A stretch of DNA of 64,000 bases, taken from positions 4,092,001-4,156,000 of the forward strand of contig OW818679.1 in assembly GCA_942493145.1 (NCBI GenBank). The letters are read 5' to 3'. The DNA comes from ENR-C20 sp942493145 (GTDB lineage Bacteria; Bacillota; Clostridia; Acetivibrionales; DTU013). How positions within the stretch are numbered: the first letter of the stretch is position 1; each line of letters opens with the position of its first letter. Made by a program: the position numbers and the translations under genes. This document shows, in pieces, positions 25,901-33,742 of the stretch. The notes beneath the pieces were generated by a model, which was not told the DNA's origin, ran no database searches, and was given only the letters and a program-made list of their open reading frames with translations.

Positions 25901-28001
25901 TCATATATATGTCGTAATACATGTCGTAGTTATATGTGTTGGTGTCATAATCACTCGTATAATTTGTCCAGTCAAGATTCTGCACTTTGTCAAATATCAG
26001 GTCTATGTAGTTCTTATAGCCGGTAGGGCTTGTTGCATCATCCGGCAGGTGGGTTCCATTTGCCTCAAGCATGAAATTCATGGGCAGGGGGACTTCCTGT
26101 TCAGCGCCGGTCAGGGTTGTGAAGGTTGCCACCACCGACCTGTCCGACATGTCTCCGGTATCAACGGAGCCCGCATCACCGACTAGTGTGGTGTACATCT
26201 GCAGATAGTAAACCGTATTTGGCAGAAAGAAGGTCGGATAGCCTTCCGTATTGTCATTACCGGGGAATGCATCAGCTGCAAAATTTATTGGATTTCCCAG
26301 GGAGTCTTCTCCCTTAAAAAGGCTGAAGGCATCTATGGTATAGGACAGGGTCGTGCCGTTGTCCGCTATGTTGGCAGAGTCTCCGATAACATATTTGACC
26401 AGCCTGTAATTAACCGGATATTCATCCCAGTATGTCCCGTTGACATACAACGGCACCAGCAACTCCTCTTCCAGATTGCTTTGGTTGGTGCTTACCAGGA
26501 AATGTACCGCAAGGGTGTCCTTAGAGGTGGCCCACATTTCAGGTTTGTCCCATGTTACAGTTACGTCGGTTGATTTGAAGGTGATCGTTGTATTTGCCGG
26601 ATCTGCTGGATTCGGAAGGATCACAGGCCCTGAAGCATGAAGCGTCCTTCCGGTAACAGCAGCTCCTGTTGGGACAGGCGGCCTGCTGGTGTCTATCGAA
26701 AGCATGTATGGCATTTTGAGTGATTCAAGCCTGTCAGCCTCACTATCCGATTTGACTACAATCTTGTAATAGACCAGGTTGTTAGGGTTACCTCCGTCAA
26801 TAGGTACTGTCGTGGTTTCACCGACAAAATACGAGTCGTTCAGGGTATACATGACCGTCCAATCGCCGGTATTGGATGGATCGTCACCGGCCTGCACCTC
26901 ATAATACAACCTCGGAAGGTCCAGGCTGCCCTGGTTTATCCTGTATATCTTCACATATACGTTGTTGATGCTGTCTTTAGTAAGCTGGAACCTGATTGGT
27001 GTATAAGCATATGCAACCGGGCCTGAAAGCAGGCTGCCGTTCTGATCCACGGGCTTCGCAGCGATTATGGCGCTCTGCTGCACGCCCGAAGCGTTCCGGA
27101 CAACAGGCTTGATGTTCATATAATATACGGTTCCTGGCAGTATGTCTCCATCGGGCAAAGTATTGGCATCGGGTGCAACGATATCAGCAACGTCGATTGT
27201 TGTATCCGCCCTGCCAAGGATATTGAAGCTTAGAAAGCCATATATATCCGGTCCTTGTACCTGGCAGGTGACAGGATCTGCTTCACTGCCTGAAACATGG
27301 GCCTCGTACCTCCCTGTCAGACCATTATGTTCTACAATCAGAGCCGCTTCATCAGGACTCCCATTTAGCTTGGACTCAGTGGTGGAAAGATTGATCCTGT
27401 ATTCAAAGGTTGAAAAATCCCGAAATCCATCAAGCATGCCGTAAACTGAATTAAGGGAGTTTTCCATCGTTTCCAGTGTGGCAAAATCCGAAGCGGAGAT
27501 GTTTACAATCATGCCGGAGCTTTCGTCATATATCCTGGGCTCGATCCATTTCAAATTCAATTCCGGCTCATTCCCGCTCTGCCTTCCGCCTCCGGTCAGA
27601 TCATCATATCCGGTATCCACAGAGGTTGAATAGAAGGTAATCATGGGGAGGTAATAAAGCAGGCCTCTGCCTGTCAATGATCCCGCCCCGCCGGGATCCG
27701 AATATATCTCCAGCTCTATGTCGTATATGTAATCTGATTCGAGATCGGTGATAGATATGGTGTTTAACGTCTGATCGCTGGATATTGTCTCTATACCGCC
27801 CGTACCTGGCGAGTGATAGGTGATAACGACCGATTCCGCTCCTGAAACCGCATCCCACCTTATATCGAGCGTTCCGGATTCATAGCTGACAACATATATA
27901 TCAACCGGTGTAGTTGCCGCATGGACTATGGAAACGGGTGCAAGCCCCATTAAAAGTATGATTGAAAGCGTCAGTGCAGCCGCCTTTTTTAGTAGTTTCA
28001 T
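22965..28001 (-). CDS. Giant surface protein with fibronectin-III repeats and C-terminal SLH domains (paralogue)
   Basis: About 1678 residues from the ATG at 28001 (GGGGG site 7 nt upstream). A signal peptide (AALTLSIILLMGLAPVSIVHA) is followed by many fibronectin-III-like modules; phrases such as LGNQQGKFTYNSETN and FPNKLYYFSLKAVRV recur in variant form. Towards the end come VVRALNSKGKNLLIRTSG, also found in the paralogue at 18915-22889, a helical 150-residue segment and three SLH repeats (NFKPNGTMTRAETAAAFVKL). It should be exported and attached to the cell wall as part of the S-layer. The pair lies head to tail with about 75 bp between them and may be co-transcribed. Confidence 0.85.
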   Translation of the reverse strand: MKLLKKAAALTLSIILLMGLAPVSIVHAATTPVDIYVVSYESGTLDIRWDAVSGAESVVITYHSPGTGGIETISSDQTLNTISITDLESDYIYDIELEIYSDPGGAGSLTGRGLLYYLPMITFYSTSVDTGYDDLTGGGRQSGNEPELNLKWIEPRIYDESSGMIVNISASDFATLETMENSLNSVYGMLDGFRDFSTFEYRINLSTTESKLNGSPDEAALIVEHNGLTGRYEAHVSGSEADPVTCQVQGPDIYGFLSFNILGRADTTIDVADIVAPDANTLPDGDILPGTVYYMNIKPVVRNASGVQQSAIIAAKPVDQNGSLLSGPVAYAYTPIRFQLTKDSINNVYVKIYRINQGSLDLPRLYYEVQAGDDPSNTGDWTVMYTLNDSYFVGETTTVPIDGGNPNNLVYYKIVVKSDSEADRLESLKMPYMLSIDTSRPPVPTGAAVTGRTLHASGPVILPNPADPANTTITFKSTDVTVTWDKPEMWATSKDTLAVHFLVSTNQSNLEEELLVPLYVNGTYWDEYPVNYRLVKYVIGDSANIADNGTTLSYTIDAFSLFKGEDSLGNPINFAADAFPGNDNTEGYPTFFLPNTVYYLQMYTTLVGDAGSVDTGDMSDRSVVATFTTLTGAEQEVPLPMNFMLEANGTHLPDDATSPTGYKNYIDLIFDKVQNLDWTNYTSDYDTNTYNYDMYYDIYMNTRTDTEFTLVGTTEHTDEDVIFTGSDDPTSTSIVARISQFEGGAAGTDQALRYTRFGSSLQPNTTYYYIMKIRLVITDKLAVEEPVTMPSRNTAILSVTTVELVVNVPDDTTRKPLAPVDLAIATDSSGNQIVTGRSVTLTWERIEDDVIYELIRTSSRVATTDQLPAYSNDEEYLSFLAAYDEISDGDADNDKVYLDPENPPHLGNQQGKFTYNSETNTCTYVVDLRMFPNKLYYFSLKAVRVIDADTVSESVWVSIPVTTSLIEAPTSLLAVSDVRLGFFWTDATAGVTAEDFYIYIKKSGDSNYILVTRSASTVVADEDGSTFYGRLYGLELGAYYDIRVYRGSNKTNEVYSDSGVATRDGAHEIEVAWVGTPVDDYSSYELAIRAEGEADYTTLTSADLEMYTDKNGYVLPYYWEETKVTSTTDYQQFHARIKSMEVALTDDVTTHQTLRSNVKYYIKVRSLKVDSVDLANTSYSKYAGPVNIRTEFNQSDYDDTDRQEQTEAVFRDKIEDMEMEWYWRVATSGAPTKILIKSEPAVNMVNYASGAGITLDISEYSSTTYSDVVYVPLAVVRALNSKGKNLLIRTSGAEYTLKPGSLDTVNSEQIKTLDAMSNVEDIYLQITINRSSGPSKAIPSTQVLASTVNSMDVLAQGTSISSANLKKLIDDKLYNKDSGLVSETLSVLLNTYIGSGTDSYKILEGYTNTLVEVIEDQLSNYINTAFEAARLSTAVQSIQRFNSPMAAKLNYISSDGVKSPYVLYDDAKAWQKLSSNVGQTSGSLIFNITGTGEYVILAAKSMTTDIDGSYWASTYITRLTTRYDLSEVFTGSGSTFAPENIVACSEIVLLYEKVTGKANENYGLTIRQKSTRLGLDDIFSPTGLLKSVKRQETAAVLIKLIEVKKGLSPGSMKPGATIYISDETGILDKFYNPVLAALDLKVMSVDSDGNFKPNGTMTRAETAAAFVKLLQLTGDISE

Positions 28002-28262
28002 CTGATTACCCCCGACAAATGTAGGCACACATAAAAATCCCATATGTGTTTTACTACTTTATCGGCAAAAAAGGCCTTTTAAATTATAGCTTTAAAATTA
28101 CAAATATGTTTCAGCAGCTTATTCGATGAGCGTGATATGTGTGTGAGTTTATGTTATATGATTTTGTGTTATATTTTGACAATTATTGTTTTATATGGTA
28201 TATTATTGGAAGTTGTGCCGATATTTGACCTTATGACCGACAATATACTATCTACAGGAGGA

Positions 28263-28886
28263 ATGGCATTGACTCAATATATCAGGCTTATGCTTATGTC
28301 AATAATGCTGGTACTTGCACTAATCAGCGATATAAAATACTTAAGGATCAGGAATCTTCATGTGGCTGTCTTCTCAGTGGCCGGGCTGATCATAACCATA
28401 CTCACCGGAGACACCAATGATATATGCCCGATATTTTCACCCGTTATCGGCCTTTCACACTTTATTAGCTTTTCACCCATTATTGGCCTTTCACCCTTTA
28501 TCGATTTTCTGCTTTCAATTGCTGTTCCCTTTTTTCTGCTTTTCCCCATTTATTGCCTCAGAATGCTTGGTGCCGGAGATATCAAGCTCTTCTGTGCCAT
28601 AGGCGCCATAATGGGCTTTCCTTTTGTTCTGGAGAGTATGGCATGTTCATTCCTTTCAGGTGGAATTATTGCATTATCGTCCATGATGTTGCGAAAAAAT
28701 TTAAGAACCAGGCTCTCATGTTTATATCAATATATCAAATCCTGTATACTTACACGCTCCTTCCAACCATACACCACCGCGTCCTCAAACACCTTCAACG
28801 GCTCATACTTCCGATTCAGTCCGGCGATAGTTTCCGGCTCGTTTATCGTGGCATTTTTTCGATATTTTGCTATAATTGAGGTGTGA
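28263..28886 (+). CDS. Prepilin peptidase-like A24 membrane protein
   Basis: About 205 residues with five or six hydrophobic segments. It has the type A24 aspartates in ALISDIKYLRIRN near the N-terminus and in MLGAGDIKLFCAIGAIMGF in the middle, the GxGD-type active site. Such enzymes cleave and methylate type IV prepilins or pilin-like competence proteins; it is the short form without the cysteine-rich methylase domain. An AGGAGG site touches the ATG at 28263, so the TTG at 28269 may be the real start. Residues of a cytoplasmic loop are built from a short repeat (PVIGLSHFISFSPIIGLSPF), encoded by duplicated DNA at 28438-28505. The end overlaps the GTG that could extend shikimate kinase. Confidence 0.72.
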   Translation: MALTQYIRLMLMSIMLVLALISDIKYLRIRNLHVAVFSVAGLIITILTGDTNDICPIFSPVIGLSHFISFSPIIGLSPFIDFLLSIAVPFFLLFPIYCLRMLGAGDIKLFCAIGAIMGFPFVLESMACSFLSGGIIALSSMMLRKNLRTRLSCLYQYIKSCILTRSFQPYTTASSNTFNGSYFRFSPAIVSGSFIVAFFRYFAIIEV

Positions 28887-28900
28887 GGAGTGATTTTCAT

Positions 28901-29470
28901 ATGCCTGGAAGCAATATCATACTTATCGGAATGCCTGGCGCAGGCAAAAGCACCGTCGGTGTGTTACTCGCGAAAAATATAAAAAAGCCCTTTGTTGATA
29001 CCGACTTGCTGATACAGCAGCGTGAGAACCGCTTTCTTCAGGAAATCATCAACCATGACGGACTTGATGCTTTTCTGAAAATTGAAGAGGAGGTAATTAT
29101 TGCGCTGGATCTTCATAACCACATCATCGCAACCGGGGGAAGCGTAATTTACAGCAAGCCTGCGTTGATAAAACTGAAGGAGGACGGAATCCTTGTCTAC
29201 CTCAATATAAGGCTTTACCAGCTCGAGCGCCGGCTTAAGAATATAAAGACCCGTGGTGTTGCAATGAACATCGGGCAAACACTTAGGGACCTGTATTGTG
29301 AGAGGACGCCCCTATATAAAAAATATGCCGATATTGAAATAGACTGTTCGCACAAACATATAGAATCGATAATAGCCGAAATAATAGACAGACTCACTGA
29401 ATCAGGCACATTGGAACCGTCTTCTCAGGGATATTATGGTAAGAATAGAGGCAGAGGGAGATTTTTGTGA
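28901..29470 (+). CDS. aroK: Shikimate kinase
   Basis: The 189-residue cytoplasmic enzyme phosphorylates shikimate with ATP in the chorismate pathway. The Walker A loop ILIGMPGAGKSTVG is near the N-terminus, DTDLLIQQR holds the shikimate-binding Asp, and ATGGSVIYS is the Gly-rich shikimate loop. The lid Arg and adenine-binding region follow (RGVAMNIGQTLRDLYCERTPLYKKYAD). The ATG at 28901 starts the conserved part and has GAGGAG about 10 nt upstream. It follows the prepilin peptidase gene closely and is followed by a terminator 100 bp on. Confidence 0.92.
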   Translation: MPGSNIILIGMPGAGKSTVGVLLAKNIKKPFVDTDLLIQQRENRFLQEIINHDGLDAFLKIEEEVIIALDLHNHIIATGGSVIYSKPALIKLKEDGILVYLNIRLYQLERRLKNIKTRGVAMNIGQTLRDLYCERTPLYKKYADIEIDCSHKHIESIIAEIIDRLTESGTLEPSSQGYYGKNRGRGRFL

Positions 29471-29568
29471 AATATTTTTATTATTTTTTGAAATATTTGA
29501 ATAAACACCTGAATTTAAGGTAAATAATATAAGTGACCTCACAAAATACATTTTGACCCCCTTTACAT

Positions 29569-29597
29569 GGTTAGCCAAACGGCTAACCTCTTTTTTT
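29569..29597 (+). terminator. Rho-independent terminator after shikimate kinase
   Basis: GGTTAGCC-AAAC-GGCTAACC followed by TCTTTTTTT: a perfect 8-bp stem with a U-run. Confidence 0.88.
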
Positions 29598-29610
29598 GTC
29601 CTTCATGGGT

Positions 29611-29736
29611 TGTGGATAATTATTGTAAATTATCATTTTCAGCACAAAGAACGCCTGTTTTGTGGATATGCTTCTGTGGATAATGTTGATAAGTCTGTGC
29701 ATAACTGTGGTTTCGGCTTTTTAAGCCTGTGGATAC
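29611..29736 (+). promoter_or_regulatory. Cluster of five DnaA-box-like 9-mers
   Basis: TGTGGATAA occurs perfectly at 29611 and 29675. One-mismatch forms are at 29661 (TGTGGATAT), 29696 (TGTGCATAA) and 29728 (TGTGGATAC). All five point the same way within 126 bp, in a gene-free stretch after a terminator. DnaA binds TTATCCACA, the complement of this motif. No dnaA, dnaN or AT-rich unwinding region is beside it, so it is more like a DnaA-titration or regulatory cluster than oriC. Confidence 0.6.
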
Positions 29737-29767
29737 TACGATTTTATTAACATGCGAGCAATCAGTT

Positions 29768-29796
29768 AACATAATCAAACCAATGCCCATATTATA
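29768..29796 (+). promoter_or_regulatory. Putative sigma-K-type promoter of the collagen-like gene
   Basis: AACA (29768-29771), 16 nt, then CATATTATA (29788-29796) fits the sigma-K consensus (AC-type -35, CATAnnnTA -10). It lies 31 nt before the start codon. The consensus is short, so a chance match is possible. Confidence 0.4.
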
Positions 29797-29826
29797 TAGT
29801 AAAAAATCATAAGGAGTGCAAATTCT

Positions 29827-30471
29827 ATGAGCTATAATAATTATGACCGTCAGCCCGAACAGCCGGGATCCGCATCCCCCGGAGGGCCCGGCGGCTTCCC
29901 TGGTGGTATTGGTGGCTTCCCTGGCGGACCCGGTGGCATCCCTGGTGGACCCGGTGGCTTCCCTGGCGGACCGGGCGGCTTCCCTGGCGGACCCGGTGGC
30001 TTCCCTGGCGGACCCGGCGGCTTCCCTGGCGGACCCGGTGGCTTCCCTGGCGGACCCGGTGGCTTCCCTGGCGGACCCGGCGGCTTCCCTGGCGGACCCG
30101 GTGGCTTCCCTGGCGGACCCGGTGGCTTCCCTGGCGGACCCGGTGGCTTCCCTGGTGGACCTGGCGGCTTCCCTGGCGGACAACCAGGTGGTCAACCGGG
30201 CGGAGCACGACCACCTTCATCACGTCCACCCTCGTTCACTCCACAGAGGCCTCCTATTACTGCTGGATTTACGACTTATGCAATAAATCCCGGCGCAATA
30301 TCGAGATGTCGTTTCAGATTTGTATACATCTGGCTCACTAGCGGCAGAAGCTTCTGGGCGTGGATAACCTTCGTAGGAAGAAACTCCATTGCAGGATTCA
30401 GATGGACAGGTTTCGGCTGGGTGTATTTCGGACTTGATTTGAATGCCATTGAGTATTTTGAATGCTATTGA
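29827..30471 (+). CDS. Collagen-like GGFPGGP-repeat protein with aromatic C-terminal domain
   Basis: The 214-residue protein has a short polar start (MSYNNYDRQPEQPG) and about 14 near-identical seven-residue repeats (GGFPGGP, 21-bp DNA unit, 29881-30185). A Pro/Arg spacer follows, and then a C-terminal domain of about 75 residues rich in Phe, Trp, Arg and Tyr (FVYIWLTSGRSFWAWITFVG, then FRWTGFGWVYFGLDLNAIE). The domain looks like one I have seen in clostridial proteins often mislabelled as transporters; its function is not known to me. There is no signal peptide or membrane helix. With a sigma-K-like promoter just upstream, a spore coat or exosporium protein is a reasonable guess. AAGGAGTG lies 8 nt before the ATG. 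Confidence 0.72.
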   Translation: MSYNNYDRQPEQPGSASPGGPGGFPGGIGGFPGGPGGIPGGPGGFPGGPGGFPGGPGGFPGGPGGFPGGPGGFPGGPGGFPGGPGGFPGGPGGFPGGPGGFPGGPGGFPGGPGGFPGGQPGGQPGGARPPSSRPPSFTPQRPPITAGFTTYAINPGAISRCRFRFVYIWLTSGRSFWAWITFVGRNSIAGFRWTGFGWVYFGLDLNAIEYFECY

Positions 30472-30485
30472 GTATTTTGAATGCT
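30448..30485. repeat. 19-bp tandem duplication across the collagen-like gene's stop codon
   Basis: Two adjacent exact copies of ATTGAGTATTTTGAATGCT (30448-30466, 30467-30485). The TGA stop at 30469-30471 is read from the second copy. Confidence 0.85.
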
Positions 30486-30539
30486 ATAGTAACTGGTAAC
30501 TTAAATATCTATGCCGTGCATAATCCACTATGATAAGAT

Positions 30540-30577
30540 GCCGGCGCGGTTGCACCAAATATGCAATTGTGCCGGTA
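30540..30577 (+). terminator. Hairpin after the collagen-like gene
   Basis: CCGGCGCGGTTGCA can pair with TGCAATTGTGCCGG, using G-U pairs, and is followed by TATTGTTATTATC. The gene-free stretch 30472-30818 also holds a 20-bp tandem repeat (TATTATCATCTTT type, about 30582-30621) and a TATAAT at 30662-30667 that may be the -10 box of the rubredoxin operon. Confidence 0.45.
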
Positions 30578-30818
30578 TTGTTATTATCATCTTTCTGATT
30601 CTATTATCATCTTTTTGATTCTATTAACATCCATGTTATGATTAACTTTATTTTATTGTGGTATAATTCAAGTTAAGTATTGCCGGTATTCGAGGGAAAA
30701 TCACCGCGGACTGTTCCAACTTATGCCAGTCATGCAAAATAGTCCTCTCCTGAGTAACCGGTAAAATTAATAAAAAATCAAATACTAATAATATTATCAA
30801 AAGAAAGGAAGTTTGTTT

Positions 30819-30980
30819 ATGAAAAGATATGTATGTTCTGTTTGCGGGTATATATACGATCCAGCTCAGGGCGATCCTGATTCCGGAATCGCGCCGGGTA
30901 CTCCATTTGAAGATATCCCTGACTCCTGGGTATGTCCGGTTTGCGAAGTAGGAAAGGATTCATTCGAGGAAGAGGTGTAA
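30819..30980 (+). CDS. Rubredoxin
   Basis: A 53-residue protein with the two iron-binding knuckles YVCSVCGYIYDP and SWVCPVCEVGKD, giving an Fe(Cys)4 site, and the usual DPxxGIxPGTPFEDIPDSW middle. It is a cytoplasmic one-electron carrier. The stop codon is followed after one base by the flavodiiron gene's ATG, so the two form an operon in which rubredoxin passes electrons to the flavodiiron protein for O2 or NO reduction. AGAAAGGAAG lies 8 nt before the start. Confidence 0.97.
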   Translation: MKRYVCSVCGYIYDPAQGDPDSGIAPGTPFEDIPDSWVCPVCEVGKDSFEEEV

Positions 30981-30981
30981 A

Positions 30982-32166
30982 ATGGCGATAAAAGAAATTT
31001 CTCCCGGCGTACATTCTGTCGGTGTCAACCACTGGGACCGTCAGATATTCGACGCTTTAGTACCGCTGCCTTACGGTACCAGTTATAATTCATTTGTCGT
31101 TAAGGGAAGCGAAAAGATTGCACTGATTGATACCGTCGAGCCGGAGAAGGCCGGGGAGTTCTTCGAAAACCTCCACCTGCTTCAGCTGGACCGCATTGAC
31201 TATATAATCTCGAACCATGCAGAACAGGATCATTCGGGTGCAATCCCTTCGGTCCTTGAAAAGTTTCCCGGTGCGATGGTCCTAGCCAATGCTAAAAGCA
31301 AGGATATGATCCTTCACTTTATGAATGTCAGCGAAGATCGAATAATCGAAGTGAAGGATCGCGACACTATTTCACTGGGTGATAAAACCCTGGAGTTTAT
31401 CTTCACACCATGGTCGCACTGGCCGGATAACATGGTCACATATTTACGGGAGGATAAGATCCTGTTTTCAAATGACTTTTTGGGTGCTCACACATCTGAC
31501 AGCAATCTTTTTGTCCGTGATGAACCCAAGGCCTATGACGCTGCCAAAAGATATTACGCCCAGATAATGATGCCTTTCAGGGGCAGTGCTGCATCCAATC
31601 TGAAGAAGGTTGAGGGACTTGACATTGCCATAATAGCACCCAGTCACGGACAGCTCCATGATAAACCGGCGTTCATTTTGGATGCATACCGCAGCTGGAC
31701 CTCGGATACGGTTGCAAATGAAGTCGTCATTGCCTATGTCACCATGCATGGCAGCACCAAAAGGATGGCTGAATACCTTACGGAAAAGCTGATTGAGAAA
31801 AATATCACAGTAAGACCCTTCAACATGGATTCTGCCGATACCGGAGAACTTGCAATGGCAACGGTTAATGCAGCGACCATTATCCTGGCATCACCGGCAG
31901 TCCTTGTAGGTGCACACCCCAAAATTGTCTATGCAGCCTACCTGGTAAACGCCCTGAAACCGAAAACCCGTTTTCTCGGACTGATAGGCTCCTATGGATG
32001 GGGATCCAAGCTGGTTGATAGCGTAAAAGGCTTGCTTCCGAATATGAAGTGTGAATTCCACGAGCCGGTTCTGGTAAAGGGATATCCGGATGAAGAATGC
32101 TTCAGGAATCTTGACAGGTTGGCAGACTCCATAGCTGAAAGCCATATAAAATCAGGATTAATCTAA
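30982..32166 (+). CDS. Flavodiiron protein (A-type flavoprotein, O2/NO reductase)
   Basis: The 394-residue enzyme combines an N-terminal beta-lactamase-like diiron domain and a C-terminal flavodoxin domain. Iron ligands are seen in HAEQDH (His79, Glu81, Asp83, His84), in the later NDFLGAH region and in SHGQLH. The flavodoxin FMN loop is TMHGSTKRMA at about residue 253. It takes electrons from rubredoxin, encoded just upstream, and reduces O2 to water or NO to N2O, protecting this oxygen-sensitive metabolism. It ends before a palindromic repeat, facing the permease gene. Confidence 0.94.
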   Translation: MAIKEISPGVHSVGVNHWDRQIFDALVPLPYGTSYNSFVVKGSEKIALIDTVEPEKAGEFFENLHLLQLDRIDYIISNHAEQDHSGAIPSVLEKFPGAMVLANAKSKDMILHFMNVSEDRIIEVKDRDTISLGDKTLEFIFTPWSHWPDNMVTYLREDKILFSNDFLGAHTSDSNLFVRDEPKAYDAAKRYYAQIMMPFRGSAASNLKKVEGLDIAIIAPSHGQLHDKPAFILDAYRSWTSDTVANEVVIAYVTMHGSTKRMAEYLTEKLIEKNITVRPFNMDSADTGELAMATVNAATIILASPAVLVGAHPKIVYAAYLVNALKPKTRFLGLIGSYGWGSKLVDSVKGLLPNMKCEFHEPVLVKGYPDEECFRNLDRLADSIAESHIKSGLI

Positions 32167-32185
32167 AATAGTACGGAAAAAGAGT

Positions 32186-32239
32186 GGGGACGGTTCACGC
32201 ACTTCCAAATTGAAAAATGGAAGCGCGAGAACCGTCCCC
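32186..32239. repeat. Palindromic repeat between convergent genes (GGGGACGGTTC family)
   Basis: 22-nt arms (32186-32207 and 32218-32239) pair with two mismatches around AATTGAAAAA. The right arm reads GGGGACGGTTCTCGCGCTTCCA minus its last two bases when reversed. A similar unit is at 63721-63777. It probably also acts as a two-way terminator. Confidence 0.75.
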
Positions 32240-32281
32240 TTGATATTTTTTCTTTTATCCTGATCCTATTCTCTTTATTTG

Positions 32282-33568
32282 CTAAATAAGATATGCAAAA
32301 TAGAGATATACTGTACAAATTACTATGGTCACCAACATGATAGGGAAGGAATACTTGAAGTATTTGGCGAACGTGATTTTATGTCCGTGCTCTTCAGACA
32401 TACCCGAAGCTACAACATTTGCACTGGCTCCGATTATGGTTCCGTTCCCTCCCAGGCATGCACCAAGGGACAATGCCCACCATACCGGCCATAGGTTCAT
32501 TCCGGTAAGGGCTCCCACATCCTTTATCAAAGGTATCATCGTGGCAACAAAAGGTATGTTGTCTATAAACGCCGAGGCGATGGCTGATACCCAGAGTATT
32601 GCAAGGGTCGTCAGCACCAGATCTCCCTGCGTCATATCTATGACTCCCTTGGCAAGCATTGTAATTATTCCAGTAGCTTTTATACCACCAACCATGATGA
32701 ACAGTCCGACGAAGAAGAATATGGTTTTCCACTCGACCTCTTCGAGAACTTTTTCAGGTTTTACCCCTGATACCAGAAGCAGCATGACCGCTCCTGCAAT
32801 GGCAATGGTTGAGGACTCAAAATGTATGAAACCATGCATAACAAAGCCCAGTATGATAAGTCCAAGCACTATCAGGCTCTTAACCAAAAGCTTCTTATCC
32901 TTTATACAATCATACTCGTTCATCTGCATAACATGGTCTTTTGCTTCTTGGGTGGCTACCAGTTTTTTCTTAAACATTAGCATGAATATGTAGGTTGTAA
33001 TAAACAGCATAGGCAAAATGATGGGGGCGTCATTTTTAATAAAATCCATGAAAGTAAGACCTACTGAACTTCCAATCATTATGTTTGGCGGATCACCAAT
33101 TAATGTTGCCGTTCCACCGACATTTGAGGCAAAGACCTCGCTTATTACGAACGGGAAGGGATTGATGCGCATATCCTTTGCTACAGTGAATGTCACTGGC
33201 AGCATGAGAAGGATGGTCGTCACGTTATCCAGGAACGCTGACAGGATACCTGTGATAAGTGAAAGCAGTATGATTATCTTGACAGGGTCTGCTTTTGCAA
33301 TCTTTACAGTTTTAACAGCCAGGAATTCAAATACACCTGACCGCTTGGTGATCATAACAACTACCATCATGCTGATCAACAGCGCAAGGGTATTGTAGTC
33401 AATCTCCAGAAATGCCTCCTCCTGGGAGAGTATCCTCAGCAGAATCATCAGTGCGGCACCACTCAAAGCCACAACCGTCCTGTCCAGCTTGTCGATAATA
33501 ATCAACACATATGCTGCGACAAATATGACTGCTGAAAGAATTGTTAGGAATTGATTTGATTCTTCCAT
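32282..33568 (-). CDS. ArsB/NhaD-type ion permease
   Basis: The 428-residue membrane protein has about eleven hydrophobic segments. The family's two repeated hairpin motifs are visible: AFLDNVTTILLMLPV with GGTATLIGDPPNIMIG in the first half, and AFIDNIPFVATMIPL with GGNGTIIGASANVVASG in the second. Members of the ArsB/NhaD (SLC13-like) group exchange Na+ and H+ or export oxyanions; the substrate cannot be read from sequence. No arsenic genes are adjacent. The ATG follows a GGAGG site. It converges with the flavodiiron gene. Confidence 0.82.
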   Translation of the reverse strand: MEESNQFLTILSAVIFVAAYVLIIIDKLDRTVVALSGAALMILLRILSQEEAFLEIDYNTLALLISMMVVVMITKRSGVFEFLAVKTVKIAKADPVKIIILLSLITGILSAFLDNVTTILLMLPVTFTVAKDMRINPFPFVISEVFASNVGGTATLIGDPPNIMIGSSVGLTFMDFIKNDAPIILPMLFITTYIFMLMFKKKLVATQEAKDHVMQMNEYDCIKDKKLLVKSLIVLGLIILGFVMHGFIHFESSTIAIAGAVMLLLVSGVKPEKVLEEVEWKTIFFFVGLFIMVGGIKATGIITMLAKGVIDMTQGDLVLTTLAILWVSAIASAFIDNIPFVATMIPLIKDVGALTGMNLWPVWWALSLGACLGGNGTIIGASANVVASGMSEEHGHKITFAKYFKYSFPIMLVTIVICTVYLYFAYLI

Positions 33569-33742
33569 TTTCTATATTCCTCCATGATGTTATTTCCCCC
33601 AAAAGCGCAAAAAGATATGAGTATACTAAAAAGAACAGTGCAAGCTTGAAATAAAGCTTGTACACTTTTCAGATTCCGCTCCTTTTTTCTATTGTGTTAA
33701 GGGGCTTTGTATTAGATTAAAAACATTATAACACTATAAAAA

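Noticed and set aside
29611..29736. The DnaA-box cluster as the chromosomal origin
   Set aside because: No dnaA, dnaN, gyrB or rpmH gene is nearby and no AT-rich unwinding element with GC-rich guard is evident, so oriC is not claimed.
29881..30185. Possible CRISPR array
   Set aside because: The 21-bp units are directly adjacent without spacers and are in frame with a coding sequence.
29620..30286. Long repeat-rich ORFs on the minus strand and in a second plus frame over the collagen-like gene
   Set aside because: A 21-bp repeat with no stop in several frames keeps them open by chance. Only the GGFPGGP frame has a good ribosome-binding site and a structured C-terminus.
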